Positions 10,987 to 24,311 of a stretch of DNA of 64,000 nucleotides are shown here, one piece after another. How positions within the stretch are numbered: position 1 is the first letter of the stretch; each line of letters opens with the position of its first letter. The notes under the pieces are model-generated. The model was not told the origin of the DNA. It made no database searches and saw nothing but the letters and a program-made list of their open reading frames with translations. The position numbers and the translations under genes are program-made. Source of the stretch: Spirodela intermedia (taxonomy: Eukaryota; Streptophyta; Magnoliopsida; Alismatales; Araceae); the NCBI GenBank assembly GCA_902729315.2, contig LR746268.1:7981501-8045500 (forward strand), read 5' to 3'.

Positions 10987-13900
10987 CCCTCTCCCTCTCA
11001 CTCTCACTCTCCCATCCGCCTGTATCTCTGTCTCTCTCTTAGCTTCTTTCTACTTTACTCAGGGCTCCGGACAACCAGCACGGCATCTCGGAGGGGAAAA
11101 TATCTTGCAGTGAACGCCTGAAAGATTTTTTGAGCGTTTTGACGTCAAGAGGTGCCCCATCGGGTCAACATCTGAATAATTAGGTATTCGGGTGATCCTC
11201 TGGGCATTTACGACAGGCGGAGGTTTTGAATGTTTATGCTGACGTGCCGACTATTCGGCTTGAAACCATAGAGTCGTCAGCATTCGACAAATCAAGGCTC
11301 CCCTATCGGTGGCTCACCCCCACAGAAGCACTGAAGTCAGTGATAGCTGGAAGATCCGCCTCTTCATGGCATCCGTTCCGCCAACTGGCCGCACAACACC
11401 CCATGTCATGTCGGGCTAAAATCCGCATAACACTCTCTCTTTCTCTCTCTCTGTCGCTCTTAGTGAGGAGTTTCCAAATGCCGATTGCCATTTTTTCCCT
11501 TGTAAAGAGCTGCGAGACGTAGACATTAGTTTGTAAACCGGAACTCTATAACTAGTTTTCGACCTTGCTTTTCTAAACAAATTCCCAAAACCACCCTTGC
11601 GCGCTGAAGGCCTTTTCGTTCTAAGCCCTAAAACACGGCTGCGAAAGGGCCTCGACGACTTCTACCATATGGTCTCTGAGTCAGGCGGCCGTGCCCTCCA
11701 TGGTCTGATCGAGATCTGGTCATTTGGATCCGACTCAACACTCCTCCACAGTCACTTTCCAGCTTCTGACCGCCAACTCACCTTGTCTGGTGTCATTCTC
11801 TTCCCCCTCCTCTGTACTGAAGAGGAAGACCCGGGGACGGGTGCCACAAAGAAGTGAGGTGTGCACCCACTCGCCCTTTTAGCTATTTCGGCATGGAGGC
11901 GTTGATGCTCAACAGCTAAACTGCACCAGCTGTGGGGGAGGGGAGGGTAGAGACTATTATCTTGCCAGACTATTCCATAAATGCCCCTTCTATTTTCTCT
12001 CGTCCAAACCTTATCCCCTGCATGGCCGTCCCTTTCCAAGCAGCTTGCCCTACACTCGCACTCTGAAATGGTTTAGTGGTACCAGTCCTTCGCCAACGCT
12101 TTTCTCTCCTATGCTCTAAGGCGGAACTAAGCAATAGATCATCGGGCTCCGAGGATTCGAGAGTATATGCCCGGAGATTGCATGTACTTACATTTCCCTC
12201 AGAGGCTTCTTCCTCGCTCTCTTTCCAGCCGGAACAATATCCTGGTCCTTGGAGATGTGTCCGTTTCCTCATCCTTGGTTCCGGCGTTTCATAGACAGTG
12301 ACTTAAAGACGGCGATTCTTTGAGCAGCTTAGTTCCGGTGGCATTCTTTCTTCGCCGAGTTACAGCGGCAGACTCTGCCTGGAATATAGTCATATTCTTC
12401 CCAAGAAATTATCTTGTCGGCGTATTCGGTGAAACGAAGAGCCGGTTAAGATGTCGGCTTTTACCCTTCAGCCTTCTGAGATCAAAGAAGTTGGTGATGT
12501 GCAATTCCACTGCACTTCACCAGGTGGCCACGCCCCTTCTCTCTTTCTGGCACTTAAAATTTAAGGAGAGACTGGACCCCGCGCTTAGCCTTTAGGTCGG
12601 TCAAATTAAAAACTAGCACGCGTGTGTTAGTTTATATGGACCCTATTTCGTTTATTCTTGCCAGCATAGTTAGCTCCGATTCCTCTCCTATTGGAGATCT
12701 CCTCTCCAACTCTTCTATATTTGAAACAATCAGCTGGCTACTCTTGGCGTGGTCTGCGAGAGGATCGCGAGGAATTTGATGGCAGAGATCACTGGACTCT
12801 ACGCCATCTTAGTGGCGTATCCTTCAATGGAGACGCCAGTGGTTTCCTTGGGTTTTGTCTCTCTTCTTTTTAGCTAGTAACTTGCTACCTACTGACGATA
12901 AGGATGCCCGTTGTGAACCTCATCTTCCTTGTATGAGAGTGACCTAGAAGGAAATATTTTCATAGTCGGTTAAATTGAATCCTCATTCTTCATCAACTCG
13001 CCTCAGATCGGTGTATACGGTGGCATTTTGGCTGTCGTTGAATTAATTCACCAAGTCAAAGTCGTCCCTCGGAATTCGCAAAGTTGACGGTCATAGGAGA
13101 GGAAGGCCTCTCCTTGTCAGTCCCACCAGAAGCATGGCTTTCTCAGTACCATGATCACTCCCATGTCAGCATCTCTCTCTCTCTCTCTCTCTCTACACCC
13201 GCTCGATCGCGTCTGAGCCCCTCCCCTACCACCCAAAGATACGTACATATTGGTGGCGAAAGCAAGAACTATGCGCATATCGGATATGCCTTTGAAACTT
13301 AATAAATAAGAAGTGACATGGGTGATTCCTTGATGGAGTGCTGAAATCATGTGGTACAGAAAGAGGGAGGAGGAGCTGACAAGGAAAAAAAGGCGAGGAT
13401 TAAAAAGAATAGAAAAAAAAGAAAATACCAGATTTTGTGTAAATGGTGTAAGCATTCGGGCGTCTTTAATACTATTTCTTTCAGCCGTCTAACCTACGAG
13501 AGTCGTTTTCGGACTTAAAATGAGAGAGAGAGAGACAGACAGAGAGACAGAGACACAGAGACACACAGAGAGAGTACTCGATGACTACATGAAGCATGCC
13601 CACATCTCTTCTTCTCAACGACCATCAAAAACACATCACATTTTGCTTGCTTGGAAGTGTGGCTGGCCACCAGCTTCTCCACAAACAACTCCAAGATGAA
13701 AAGATTCTCTGTTTGCTAAAAATTGTTGAGACTCACGACCTTTGTTTTAATGTGTGATACAATTCTGTGACATAATCTTCAGAAGGATAAGCACACCATC
13801 TTTGAATAGCATAAATTTTTATGCTAAATCTTTCTATGCTTAGATGAAGAACACTGTGTCTTCATCAAATCAAAAACACACTATCAGAGAACTCTTCATC
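10291..13900. other. Upstream region of ALMT; no recognisable gene
   Basis: Mixed-composition DNA with only short, overlapping open frames and none that I recognise. It contains several short CT or GA microsatellites (about 10970-10986, 11433-11460, 13171-13195, 13520-13575). The frame at 11597-11857 (from an ATG, 86 residues) is the longest clean one but has no family resemblance. Composition becomes steadily more AT-rich after about 13.6 kb, at the edge of the repeat block. Confidence 0.5.
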
Positions 13901-14189
13901 TTTACAGTTGACAGTACAAAAACATGTAATTTGTTGAGCCCCTGGTCAAAGTGAAGTGGTCATAAGGGCAGAAAACTTCTCCTGTCTATGTCACCATCAA
14001 AATCAGCACCAACATACCACTACAACATCAAATAATATAGAGACATTGTAAGTGCTCGCCAAGTAAGTAATAAATGATGTAGTTACCATCATTTTTATGA
14101 CAATGATCAGATTTATCACATAAATTTAGAAATACTTATTCTACAAGTAGCTTGAAATAATACAATTCACATTTTCATGATCAATATGT

Positions 14190-15690
14190 CTACATACATG
14201 ATGAGGTATATATAAATATTTTTAAATCAAATTTTGATTGATTTTTTCATCTAAAAAGAATATTACCTAGAGTCAAGCATTTTGACTAGACAATTGTTAG
14301 TGAATTGCAAGAGAACAATTGTCAATGAATTAACTGATCATAGTGTTAGAACAACTTTTTATGCAATTGTAATATTACGACAATCAATTGAATTTTGATT
14401 CGTTTTTTCATCTCATAAAAATACTATCTAGAGTAAAGTATTTTTACTAGAAAATTGTTAGCAAAGTACAAGGAAACAATTGTCATTGAATTGACCAATC
14501 ATAGGATTAAAACAACTTTATGTGAAATTATAATATTATGACAATCAATTGAATTTTTGTTGATTTTTTCATCTTATAAAAAATCATCTAGAGTCAAGCA
14601 CTTTTACTAGATAATTGTTAGCAAATTGCATGAGAACAATTTCTAGTAGATTGACCAATCATAGTGTTAAAATAATTTTTTTATGCAATTATAATATTAC
14701 GGCAATCAATTGAATTTTGATTGGTTTTTTCATCTTATAAGAATATTATCTAAAGTAAAGTACTTTCACTAGACAATTGTTAGCAAATTACAAGGAAACA
14801 ATTGTCATTGAATTGACCAATAATAGTGTTAAACAACTTTATGTGCAATTATAATATTATGACAATCAAATGAATTTTGATTACTTTTTTCATCTTATAA
14901 GAATATTATCTAGAGTCAAGCACTTTCACTAGATAATTGTTAGCAATTGCATGGGAACAATTGCTGCTAAATTGACCAATCATAGTGTTAGTATAACTTT
15001 TTGTGTAATTATAATATTATGTTAATCAATTGAATTTTTATTAGTTTTTTCATCTTATAAGAATATTATCTAAAGTAAAGCACTTTCACTAGACAATGGT
15101 TAGCAAATTAGAAGTAAACAATTGTTAGCGAATTGACCAATCATAGTGTTAGAACAACTTTTTGTGTAATTATAATATTATGTTAATCAATTAAATTTTG
15201 ATTATTTTTTTCATCTTATAAGAATATTATCTAAAGTAAAGCACTTTCACTAGACAATGGTTAGCAAATTACAAGTAAACAATTGGCAGCGAATTGACCA
15301 ATCATAGTGCTAGAATAACTTTTTGTGCAATTATAATATTATAGTAGTCAATTGAATCTTGATTGATTTCTTCATCTTATAAGAATATTATCTAGAATGA
15401 AGCACTTTCACTAGACAATTGTTAATGAATTACAAGGGAACAGTTGTCACTAAATTGACCAATCAAAGTTTTAGAACAACTTTTTGTATAATTATAATAG
15501 TACAACAATCAATTAAATCTTGATTAATTTTTTCATCTTATAAGAATATTATCTAGAGTCAAGCACCTTCACTAGACAATGGTTAGGGAATTGCAATGAA
15601 ATAATTGTTAGTGAATTGACCAATCATAATGTTAGAATAACTTATGTGCAATTATATTATTACATCAATCAATTGAATAAGTCAAATCAT
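14190..15690. repeat. Tandem array of a 160/161-bp unit, about nine copies
   Basis: The phrase CAATCAATTGAATTTTGATT or a close variant recurs at 14381, 14542, 14703, 14863, 15023, 15184, 15345, 15506 and 15666, with a degenerate first copy near 14225: spacings of 160 or 161 bp. Other conserved parts of the unit are TTTTTTCATCTTATAAGAAT, the TAGAGTCAAGCACTTTCACT block, and GAATTGACCAATCATAGTGT. Units differ by scattered substitutions and single-base indels. Some units hold a perfect 10-bp inverted repeat, GACAATTGTT / AACAATTGTC, around a 15-bp loop (e.g. 14289-14323 and 14772-14806). The array has no coding potential. The unit length is satellite-like, but only a short array is present. Confidence 0.93.
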
Positions 15691-17249
15691 ACTTTTTGAA
15701 AACACTCAATTGGCTATTGTAGGGTTTGCCAACTTGTTTATGTTAAAATTTGATGAGGAGCAATGTACTTCATAGATGATGGAGATGATAGAGTTAGTAG
15801 TTATCCATCAGACCAAATAAGGTTTTAGGTGTTAGGAGTTTGACGCAGAAAATTAGATGTGTAATTGACTTGTTGGTGGAGTTAATGGGAGATGTAAAAT
15901 ATGCCCTTTTCAAAGTAGAGACAATATAAAATAAATATCTTGGATAAACTAAAAAAACCAAAATGAAGAGAAACCTAAACAGAAGAAAATGAGAAAAGAA
16001 CTAAGGGACTAAAAATCCAAAACTCTCATGTCTTGCATGATGAAATAATAACTAGACATTAATCATCTAAAAATTAAAATAAGAATCTAATTTTTTTTAG
16101 AACATGTTGTTTCAATATCTTGATAAGTAGATGATGTTAGAACTGCCACATTTGTGCTTACATGAATAAAATTTCTATTAAATATTAAAAATTCCATTAG
16201 TGTGATGTAATATGTCAAGATGTTAGACTTGTGCAAAACATCCTACATTACTAAGATAAAGTTGTAATATTCATATGGATTGAAAATTTTGTGGTCTGAC
16301 CTGTTTTTTTAAAAGTCTCCTTCATGCTAAGTGCTTTAATTTGTGCTTCATTTGTAATGTCCATGAATAGTGGATGAAATTCTACAATAATGAAATCATT
16401 GTGAATGCACATAAAAAATGTGAAATTAAAATGAGAAAAAATATACTTAAAAACCTATTTTCACCTCTACCAATCATTATAGCAATAATAGGCAATTAAA
16501 AAAAATGAAGAGTGCAAAAAACAATATTAAACCTTGTGACCAAAGAAAAAACTTCTTCCTTTGACCCATGCTATATCATGTTTTAACTCTTGACCTAATT
16601 GTTCAAATTTTTTTTGCTGAAGTGCATTTGGGTTGTTTTTCACATGAAAAACCCACAGTGTCTTGAACTAAGCTTTCTCACTCAATTGGTTATGTGAGAG
16701 GTCATAGACAGCCAAACAAAATGCATGCAAGAGACTAAAAGTCATGATGTGCACTTCCCTTGTTCAGTCTAGTAAAGAGTCCCTCATGTAATCTAGTTTA
16801 ACTTTTATCCAAGCGTTCACCATATTTTTGCTTCTACCAGCCATTTCTAGTTTTAGTTTAGGAGAGACATTTTTCTCTTTTGAAAAGCTTTCAAAATCTT
16901 TCACTCATAATTTCTTGGTGCTACATATCAAAGTTTAGATCTTGAATCCACAAGATCTAGATTGGAACAACTACCACAATTTATCTGATTTATCACAAAT
17001 TATTAGAGTAACCAATGTATCAAACATCTCAATTCAGATGATTGAAGTAACTTTTAAGTTTAGGATGCATGGTAAATGTAATTTAGACAAACTCGAGAAG
17101 TTTTTTTAAAATTATTTTGGAATTCAATACAAAACTTGCATTAATATCTAAAATTTTCTGTTTTTTTGTGAGAGGATTATCTTGTCTTTCAAAGTCTTTT
17201 TGACTTCACAATTATTTAATTTAGTATGTATAATAGTTAGTATATCTTT
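15691..17249. other. AT-rich intergenic DNA, unclassified
   Basis: No open frame of note and no transposon domain recognised. Probably old repeat-derived sequence, by its composition and its position inside the repeat block. Confidence 0.5.
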
Positions 17250-18170
17250 AGGGTTAAGCTAAGATATTGTCGTTGAATATGTTGTTTAGTCCACAAACTC
17301 TATTATCATGTTATCCTATAGAGTGTGTGGGAGCTTAACCTTGAGTCTTTATTTACTTTAAAACACACATCTCTTAGAGGAGGTTTTCAATGTTTTTATA
17401 TAGAGATAGTTCAACTTCAATGATTAATCTTTCACTTGATACTATATTAAAGTTTGGTCATTTCTGTTTTGTCATTTTCTTCACATAGGACTCTAACATG
17501 TCACCTTATATGTTACACAATGATGACTTCTCTATCTCATTCTTTATTTCATGTGAACGGTCAAGCTCAACTACTTTGTAGGTCTTGAGTTCGAGCCTTA
17601 TTTTAATCACTAAGCATATTTCTCAACCAACTTTCCATGTGCCATCATCTATCTCAACCACTACAATATTTCAAATTTAAATTTTGACTCCTATTTGATT
17701 TTAAAAATTCAGTCATCATTTTTCTCACTTATACTAAGTGTACTTCATGAGTTTGAATCCCATATTTATTATAATGTCTTTGATATTTCAAACATTTTTT
17801 ACATTGACACTCCATTATTCATATTGCTCAAGTGTTAGGTTTTTAATATCACTAGTGACTTTAATTTTTTAATATATATGTGAGACATTGTCACACATGT
17901 TGACATTGATTATGTTGTACTTATATTCAGATAATACTATATTGCATTACTTCAATACAAAAAAATATCTAAAGGGAGTGACTCTTTAGATTCATTATTA
18001 GTCATAAGATTACACAGTGCATCGTCAATGTATATGATTTAAATATTTATCAATTAAACTTATCTTCTGATGAAAATAATCATGATATATATAGATGAAT
18101 TATAATTTAAATATTTTAGAAATATTTTTTTATTATACATGTCAAAACATTTATGTGTTAACACCAAAGA
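17250..18170 (+). repeat. Dispersed repeat family A, copy 1 (longest)
   Basis: Reference copy of a non-coding repeat present at least four times in the window. Its left half (GTGTGTGGGAGCTTAACC, then CACATAGGACTCTAACATG) matches 19045-19715. Its right half (AAATATCTAAAGGGAGTGAC, then CATGATATATATAGATGAAT) matches 21435-21660 and the reverse complement of 59930-60290. Class unknown: no LTR ends, terminal inverted repeats or protein domains were seen. Confidence 0.8.
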
Positions 18171-19044
18171 TATTTTTAGTTACCTCAACACTTTGCTCAT
18201 ATTCAAACAAATCTCTAAATAGGCACCTATGGTCTTCTCATGAAATTCAGTGGAGAAATAGATAAGGTCCTTAGCTTTTGTGTCATGAATGTTGGGAACA
18301 CTCATGTAGCTTACTTACTGCTAGGCTGTTGACCCTAGTTTAAGGTATGGATTCTAACAATAATAAAACAAGAGAGCTATGAGTCATTTTCCATCTTCAC
18401 TTCACATAAATAGCCATTGATTCTTGAATTCTAAAATGAAAGCCAACTTATGTGATTTGACAATACTTATTAACTTTATAATTTATTATTTCACTTCAAA
18501 GAGTAATTAGAAAATATATTAATCTACCTGATAAATTCAAGAAACTTGCACATTAAAGAATTCTCATTGTTCTTGGATCTAAGCACTTAAGTGTATGCTC
18601 TTAAGAAGAAATTATTTGTCACATGAATTATTAGAAGTCTTAGGTTCAATGTGACTAAATAAAGTACTAGGAGGTGGGGTGAATCGATTCTAATAATCTT
18701 TTTGGCATCTAAAAATTGGATGTATTAATTTAAATATTTTCATGTTGCTTCATCAACACTCCAATGATCTTCACCCTCTTGTCACTTCCATGCTTTCTTC
18801 TCTAGTGATGGTTGTCCATAATATCTTATCTAAAGATTCGTAATTGATCAACAAATAATTTTTATTTTTTAGTAATCTTACTGAGAGAAAATCATTTGGC
18901 TTGTTTTCAGTCTACGTCTTCTAGTGATGAGTTATTGTCTAGATTTATACTTTTGACCTTCCGTCATATTTTTGTTTAGATCTTTTAGCTCGTAGGTATG
19001 TCATCCTCAATATTATGTTTGTAGATCTTCAACTAAATAATAAA
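18171..19044. other. AT-rich spacer between family A copies
   Basis: Non-coding AT-rich sequence. Nothing in it was recognised. Confidence 0.45.
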
Positions 19045-19715
19045 TGTCTTTGTCTTGAAGTTTAAGCTAATATAATGTCATTGAGCTTGTCATTTATTCC
19101 ACGAACTCTAATGATGTGTTACTATCAAGAGTGTGTGAGACTAACCTTGAGTTTTTGTTTACTTGAAAACATGTCTCTCACATGTGGTCTTTAAGTTTCT
19201 ATCTAGATATTTATGCCACTTCAATAGATGATCTCGTTCTTGATACTAAGTTGAAGGTTGGTCATTTTTACTTTGACATTTTTTCCACATAGGACTATGA
19301 CATGTCATCGTACAAGTTACACATCAATGACTTCTTTGTCTCTTTCTTTACTTTGTACAAACAATCAACTCAATTACTATGTGGGAGTTGGGTTCAAATT
19401 TTTTGTTAGTCATTGATCATATATTTTTTATTTGATTATCTAACCAGCTTTTCATGTTGTCACTACAACTTTTGATTTTAAATTTTTCCATACTTAGATT
19501 TGAATATTTTGACACTAGTTTTTCCATTTTCACAAAGCATTTTCATGTTGTCTATTTTATTTTCTATATAATTTTTACATTGATGCTTCGTTCTTCAAAT
19601 GCTCATGTGCAATGTTTAAATGTTATTAGTAATTTTGATTTTCTAAAATATACATAAGGCTTCATTATATGTGTTGACACAAGTTATTTTATACTTATGT
19701 TTCAAGAGTGTTACA
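19045..19715 (+). repeat. Dispersed repeat family A, copy 2 (left part)
   Basis: Aligns by eye with about 17250-17930: matching blocks include AGAGTGTGTGAGACTAACCT, TTGATACTAAGTTGAAGGTT, CACATAGGACTATGACATGT and the TTGACACAAGTTATTTTATA end. The similarity stops near 19715 and resumes, in repeat order, at 21435. Confidence 0.75.
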
Positions 19716-21434
19716 CTATTGATGTGACTTAGTCATTGTATATAGTAAATCACATAAATTTAAATTTTATAAAATTAGAAAATATTAATTTTCAAATATT
19801 TAAAAATATTTTTGAAAAACTATATCAATTATAATTCAATAAAACTTTTAAAAATAGGGATAATTTTCTAGGTCAATCACGAAGGATGTAATATAATATC
19901 AAGTAAATATTCAAAAAAAAATTCAAAGAATATCATGTTTTATAAATTTTATATTAAGAAATGAAAATAAAATAAAAAAAGAAAAATAAGGGTGCGGACA
20001 TTATGATGACACCAACACTCGACGAATACAAATCAGGTGAAAATAGAGTTCTGTTCAGTAATTCTTACGTAAGTAATTATAGATGATTTAATTGATAAAA
20101 TTAAGATCTGTAAAAGTTAGAAGAAACGTAACTAAATGAAGTATAGCTTGGTAAATTTAAATCACATAAATTATTATTAAATAAAGCAAAAATTAAGTTG
20201 AAAGTAGAAAATAGAGTTCTAGCATCGTAGTGACGATGCATCAGCGATGCACTAAAATCTTGAGTGTTTGGGAGGATCCTCGTGTAGTGTCCAAGGCCTC
20301 AAAGGCTCTCTTTGGACAAAGAAGACGTAAGCAATCTTTAGATCTCCTTGCAAAGTCTAGAGATCAATGAAATGGGTCGTCGAATCATCTCCGGCAACTA
20401 TCACCTGACATAACAGAAAAATGTCAACTTTACAACTCTCTGATGACTGTCACCCAACGGAGAAAAGCTAGATAGAGGTAGAGTGCATGTCAAGGAGCTT
20501 CATCCTCAGGTTTGTACAACAAGATGAGGCTCTTCCTCACATCTAGTACGCTCTAAAGAGGTGATGTCTCGTCTCTTGGCGAATCATCCTCTTCTCAACA
20601 ACAACTTATTCGTTGATCAATCGGAGATGATTTACTTAATAGATTCGTTCAGTAATTTTAGTAAAAATGCTCCGCAAATCACGTTGACAAAATTTTTGCT
20701 GATGATCTAATGATTTTGACAGCATAATCCTTCACTAATGATTTATAGGAGAGTCATGATAATCAGATAAAAATATGAGTTTTGACTTTAGGAGGATTCA
20801 AATTTGCGTTGATTACATGTCTATATGAGAGAGATTGAAATAAATACTCTAATGCCCTTATCAAGTGATGCCATCATGCTATATCTCTGTTATAAATAAG
20901 AGGTAATTTAGATATTCAAATCTTCAAAGCCTTTCAGAGGAAGGTGTGAAGTAGGTTTAGTCTTACATCGCTTGTGTGTCGAAGTTTGGGATGAATATAT
21001 AGTAATATCACATTTAGAAATAATGAATCATTTTCTTCTGTGTGTATGACCACTCTTTACCCAACAATCGATTAGCTACCAGTGACGTGGAAAGAGAGTG
21101 ACACATGTGTGCCCCTATTTGTCTTAGCCACTCGAGCCCTTGCTTGTGACTCCCCTCGATTACGCTTTCGACCCCCTTGTGGGTCTGACTAGCCAACGAG
21201 TCCCCCTATTTTATTATATTTTTATTTGTATTTCTTTTTCTTTATTTATCAAAAAAATAAGATTATAAAAATTATATAAATTCGTAGAAAATCACATAAT
21301 TAGCTAAAAATTCACATTAATCAATTGAAAACCACTTTTCAAAATTTAACACAAATATAAGTTTATTTATTATGAGTTAATACTAAAATTATATTATTTA
21401 CTAATTATTAACTCAATAATAATGACTTATCAAC
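19716..21434. mobile_element. Unclassified insertion splitting a family A repeat
   Basis: About 1.7 kb lies between what look like the left and right parts of one family A copy (19045-19715 and 21435-21660). Its core (about 20000-21200) is less AT-rich than its surroundings, while its edges are very AT-rich. No coding domain, terminal repeat or target duplication could be identified, so calling it an insertion rests on the broken repeat alone. An alternative is two independent partial copies. Confidence 0.4.
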
Positions 21435-21660
21435 TATATTATTTAAATATAAAAAATATCTCAAGGGCGTGACTCCTTAGATTCAATGTTAGTCATAGGA
21501 TCACATAAAATATTATCAATATATGTAATTTAAGTATTTTCAATAATATTTATCTTATGATGAAATAATCATGATACATATAGATGAATTATAATTTAAT
21601 TTATTCAATAATAATTCACAATATATTTTCTACTATATGTGTCAAAACTTTATGTCAAAA
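21435..21660 (+). repeat. Dispersed repeat family A, copy 3 (right part)
   Basis: Matches about 17940-18160: shared blocks are AAATATCTCAAGGGCGTGAC, AGTCATAGGATCACATAAAA and TGATGAAATAATCATGATAC. It ends in a short run of the unit TTCATGTCAAAAC, immediately before the copia 5' LTR. Confidence 0.75.
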
Positions 21661-21697
21661 CTTCATGTCAAAACTTCATGTCAAAACTAAAAGAATC

Positions 21698-21935
21698 TAC
21701 AAGAAGATGATGGATTGAATTCAATTTAAGTGAACTCATTAGATGAATCTAACTTATTTTCCTTTGTCTTATATATATATATATATATAGAAGTTCACAT
21801 CTCTATTTTAATTAGCAAGCATTATTTTCATTTTGTTTTTCTCCCTCTTCCAAAAATTAGGGCTTAATGGCTATCTTCCTTCTTTAGTGACAAACAACAC
21901 AAATGAGCTAATGACAGTTGTAAAGGAATCAAACA
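21698..21935 (+). repeat. 5' LTR of copia element
   Basis: Aligns with 27996-28283: shared blocks include TTTAAGTGAACTCATTAGAT, a TA-rich microsatellite, TTTTAATTAGCAAGCATTAT and the end GACAGTTGTAAAGGAATC. The first bases are decayed, so the left edge is placed by alignment with the 3' copy. Confidence 0.85.
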
Positions 21936-21947
21936 TGGTATTAGAGT
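21936..21947 (+). other. Primer-binding site of copia element
   Basis: TGGTATTAGAGT directly follows the 5' LTR. It matches the plant copia site complementary to initiator-Met tRNA (TGGTATCAGAGC) with two differences. Confidence 0.8.
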
Positions 21948-22887
21948 TGTCCATGTATACTTGTTCTTAACTAGTGTTGTACCTAGAGTTTTTCCTTAGA
22001 TCATATTCTCTTGATTTTGTTGATAAATGTTTGACATATGCCTTAAGTTTTACTTTTCCTTAGGGATTTTTTCATATGTCTATGTGAATATCATTTACTT
22101 ATTGCCGAATAACTATTACTCTATGTTCTATTTAGATCTCACATCTATAGAGGGGAAAGAACGATTTGTACCATCCAAGGTAGGATTTGTGTAGTCTTTC
22201 TCAATAAGACCCAATTATTCCTCAAATTAACTTCATGCATTTGGACTGAGGAATTATTGCGATAGTACAATACTTGTTGATTAAGGAATTATTACATATG
22301 CTTGAGATAATTGACATTCTTCTATGTCTAGCATGCCCTCTTCTAAATGTTCTAAACTTTACTTAAAGCTGTCAAATATACCTACTAAATTCAAACTAAT
22401 AGGAGAAATATATTCTAATAAAGTGAGTTCATTGAGGTTTCTTAACAAGAAAGGAAAAACTAAATCATCTCCCTGAACCAAGGTCATCACAAATAGACTA
22501 TTAGTTTAAACTCTAAAAGAAAGATGATGCGATTATAGAAATATGACTATATAATATAATGACACCATAGGTAATATTAAATATCTATTTCTACTCACAA
22601 CAAAAGCATTTTGAATGAAAATGAGTAAAGTTTTCTCAACAAAAGAAGATATGATTGAGATATATAAAGTTATCATCCAAGCATATCTTATAAGTTAAGA
22701 TAGTAAAAGAATATGAGAATATGCAAATGAGTTGACAATATTATGATAAGAGATTGATTGGTATATGATAACATGCTATTTATGCATGTAATTATATAAT
22801 TATTAATGCAAATTAATGCATTAATCATTACAAATATATGCATGTTATCATATTTTAAGTATATTTCTATCATTTTGTGTAAATTCA

Positions 22888-24311
22888 TGTTATGATCTTA
22901 AAATACACCAAATTATAGATTATTATAAATAATTACACATTACAATCTTTAATCCTAATTATATTTATTAACATTTATGTATTTATATAAATTTATTTTA
23001 TATAATACATAAATGTCTAAAATTAATTAAAATTTATTCTCTTCTTATTTTAATAATTTGACCTTTTATAATGATAGATTATTCAATTTTGAATAAAAAA
23101 ACAAATTTGAATTAATTTGGAGTTGTATTTTGAAAGTTATGATTTTTACAATTTTATAGAATTTATGGAATTTTTCTGAATTTATTTATTTTTATTTTTA
23201 TTTTCGATTTTTAAATGTTTTAAATTAATTAAAAAATCGCAAAAAGGGGTTATATGTCGCGCGTGTACACGTGGATCTAAAGTCCTTTCTTTTTCCCGTG
23301 TGGGACTAAAGTCCCTTAGTTTTTTTATGTGCAGGACGCGTGGCATGATCTCGTGCGTCCGATCGACATCGCGACAAATAGCGTGCGTAGATCACGTGGA
23401 ATCGAGGTCCACGCGATCAGAGATCAACCACGTGCCTAAATACTCACTTAAGTGAATAAATTGCGACCGTCTGATCGAGGGTTATAACGGTCCAGATTAT
23501 TCACATCAGATGGACATCCAATCACATCTTAACCGCACGATCACGATCGGACGATCGTCGAATCGTCGCGACGATTCGAGAAGAGGCGTCTCATCGCGAT
23601 CGTCCATCGCGATCAACTCCATCAGATCGGACAGCCACGATCATTTACGAATTTTATAAAATCCGTTCTTCGCGACGGAAGAACGGCCGCGATCAATCTT
23701 CAATTTCTCCTTGTTTAGAGCTTCAATTCGCGCGCCATCTTTTTCATTGTGTTTGAAACTCATTTCCGCTTCTGTTGGATTTTTAATTTCAATGTTTGAT
23801 TGAAAGAATTGGAAGAAATCAAGTCTTGAACTCCTCTTTCGTCTTCGAAAATTCGGAATGAAAAGCCTTGCATCCGGCGATTAATTGGATCATTTCGAAG
23901 GCTAATTTGGGTTAGATTATTTGTTTTCATCTTAATCTTTCATCATTTACTGTTAATTTTACTTTAAGTATTGTAGATTAAGTTTAATTTAGTTTTAATT
24001 TCTGTTTTTAATCATTTCGCGATACGAAAATTTCTCTTAACTTCAAACTTCGATTACTCCTCGAATTCTCATCCAAATTACCTGATTTTTGATTCCATGG
24101 ATTCGAAATTGAGTTATCTTTCTTAATTTAGTAAATTTTCCAATTTCTAACCTAATTTCATCGTCTGATTTGACCGAATTTCAAAGATATCTCTCAAATT
24201 TCCCTAATTTTCTGTGGATTCGACCCTTAATTACCATTATACTAATTAATTACTTTGATTAATCATAAATTGGTAAGATTAGGACTTTGTTTTGACACTG
24301 AATCGTGTGCA
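22888..24311. mobile_element. Candidate solo LTR or foreign insert within the copia element
   Basis: A 1.4-kb stretch running from TGTTATGATC to GTGTGCA, flanked by TTCA on both sides (a possible 4-bp target duplication). Its core, about 23250-23720, is markedly richer in CG than anything near it and has no counterpart expected in copia gag. No protein domain was seen. The TG...CA ends and the flanking repeat are suggestive but short enough to arise by chance. Confidence 0.35.

Noticed and set aside
14190-15690. Regularly spaced repeats that could suggest a CRISPR-like array.
   Set aside because: The whole 160-bp period is repeated, not short repeats with unique spacers, and the DNA is plant nuclear.
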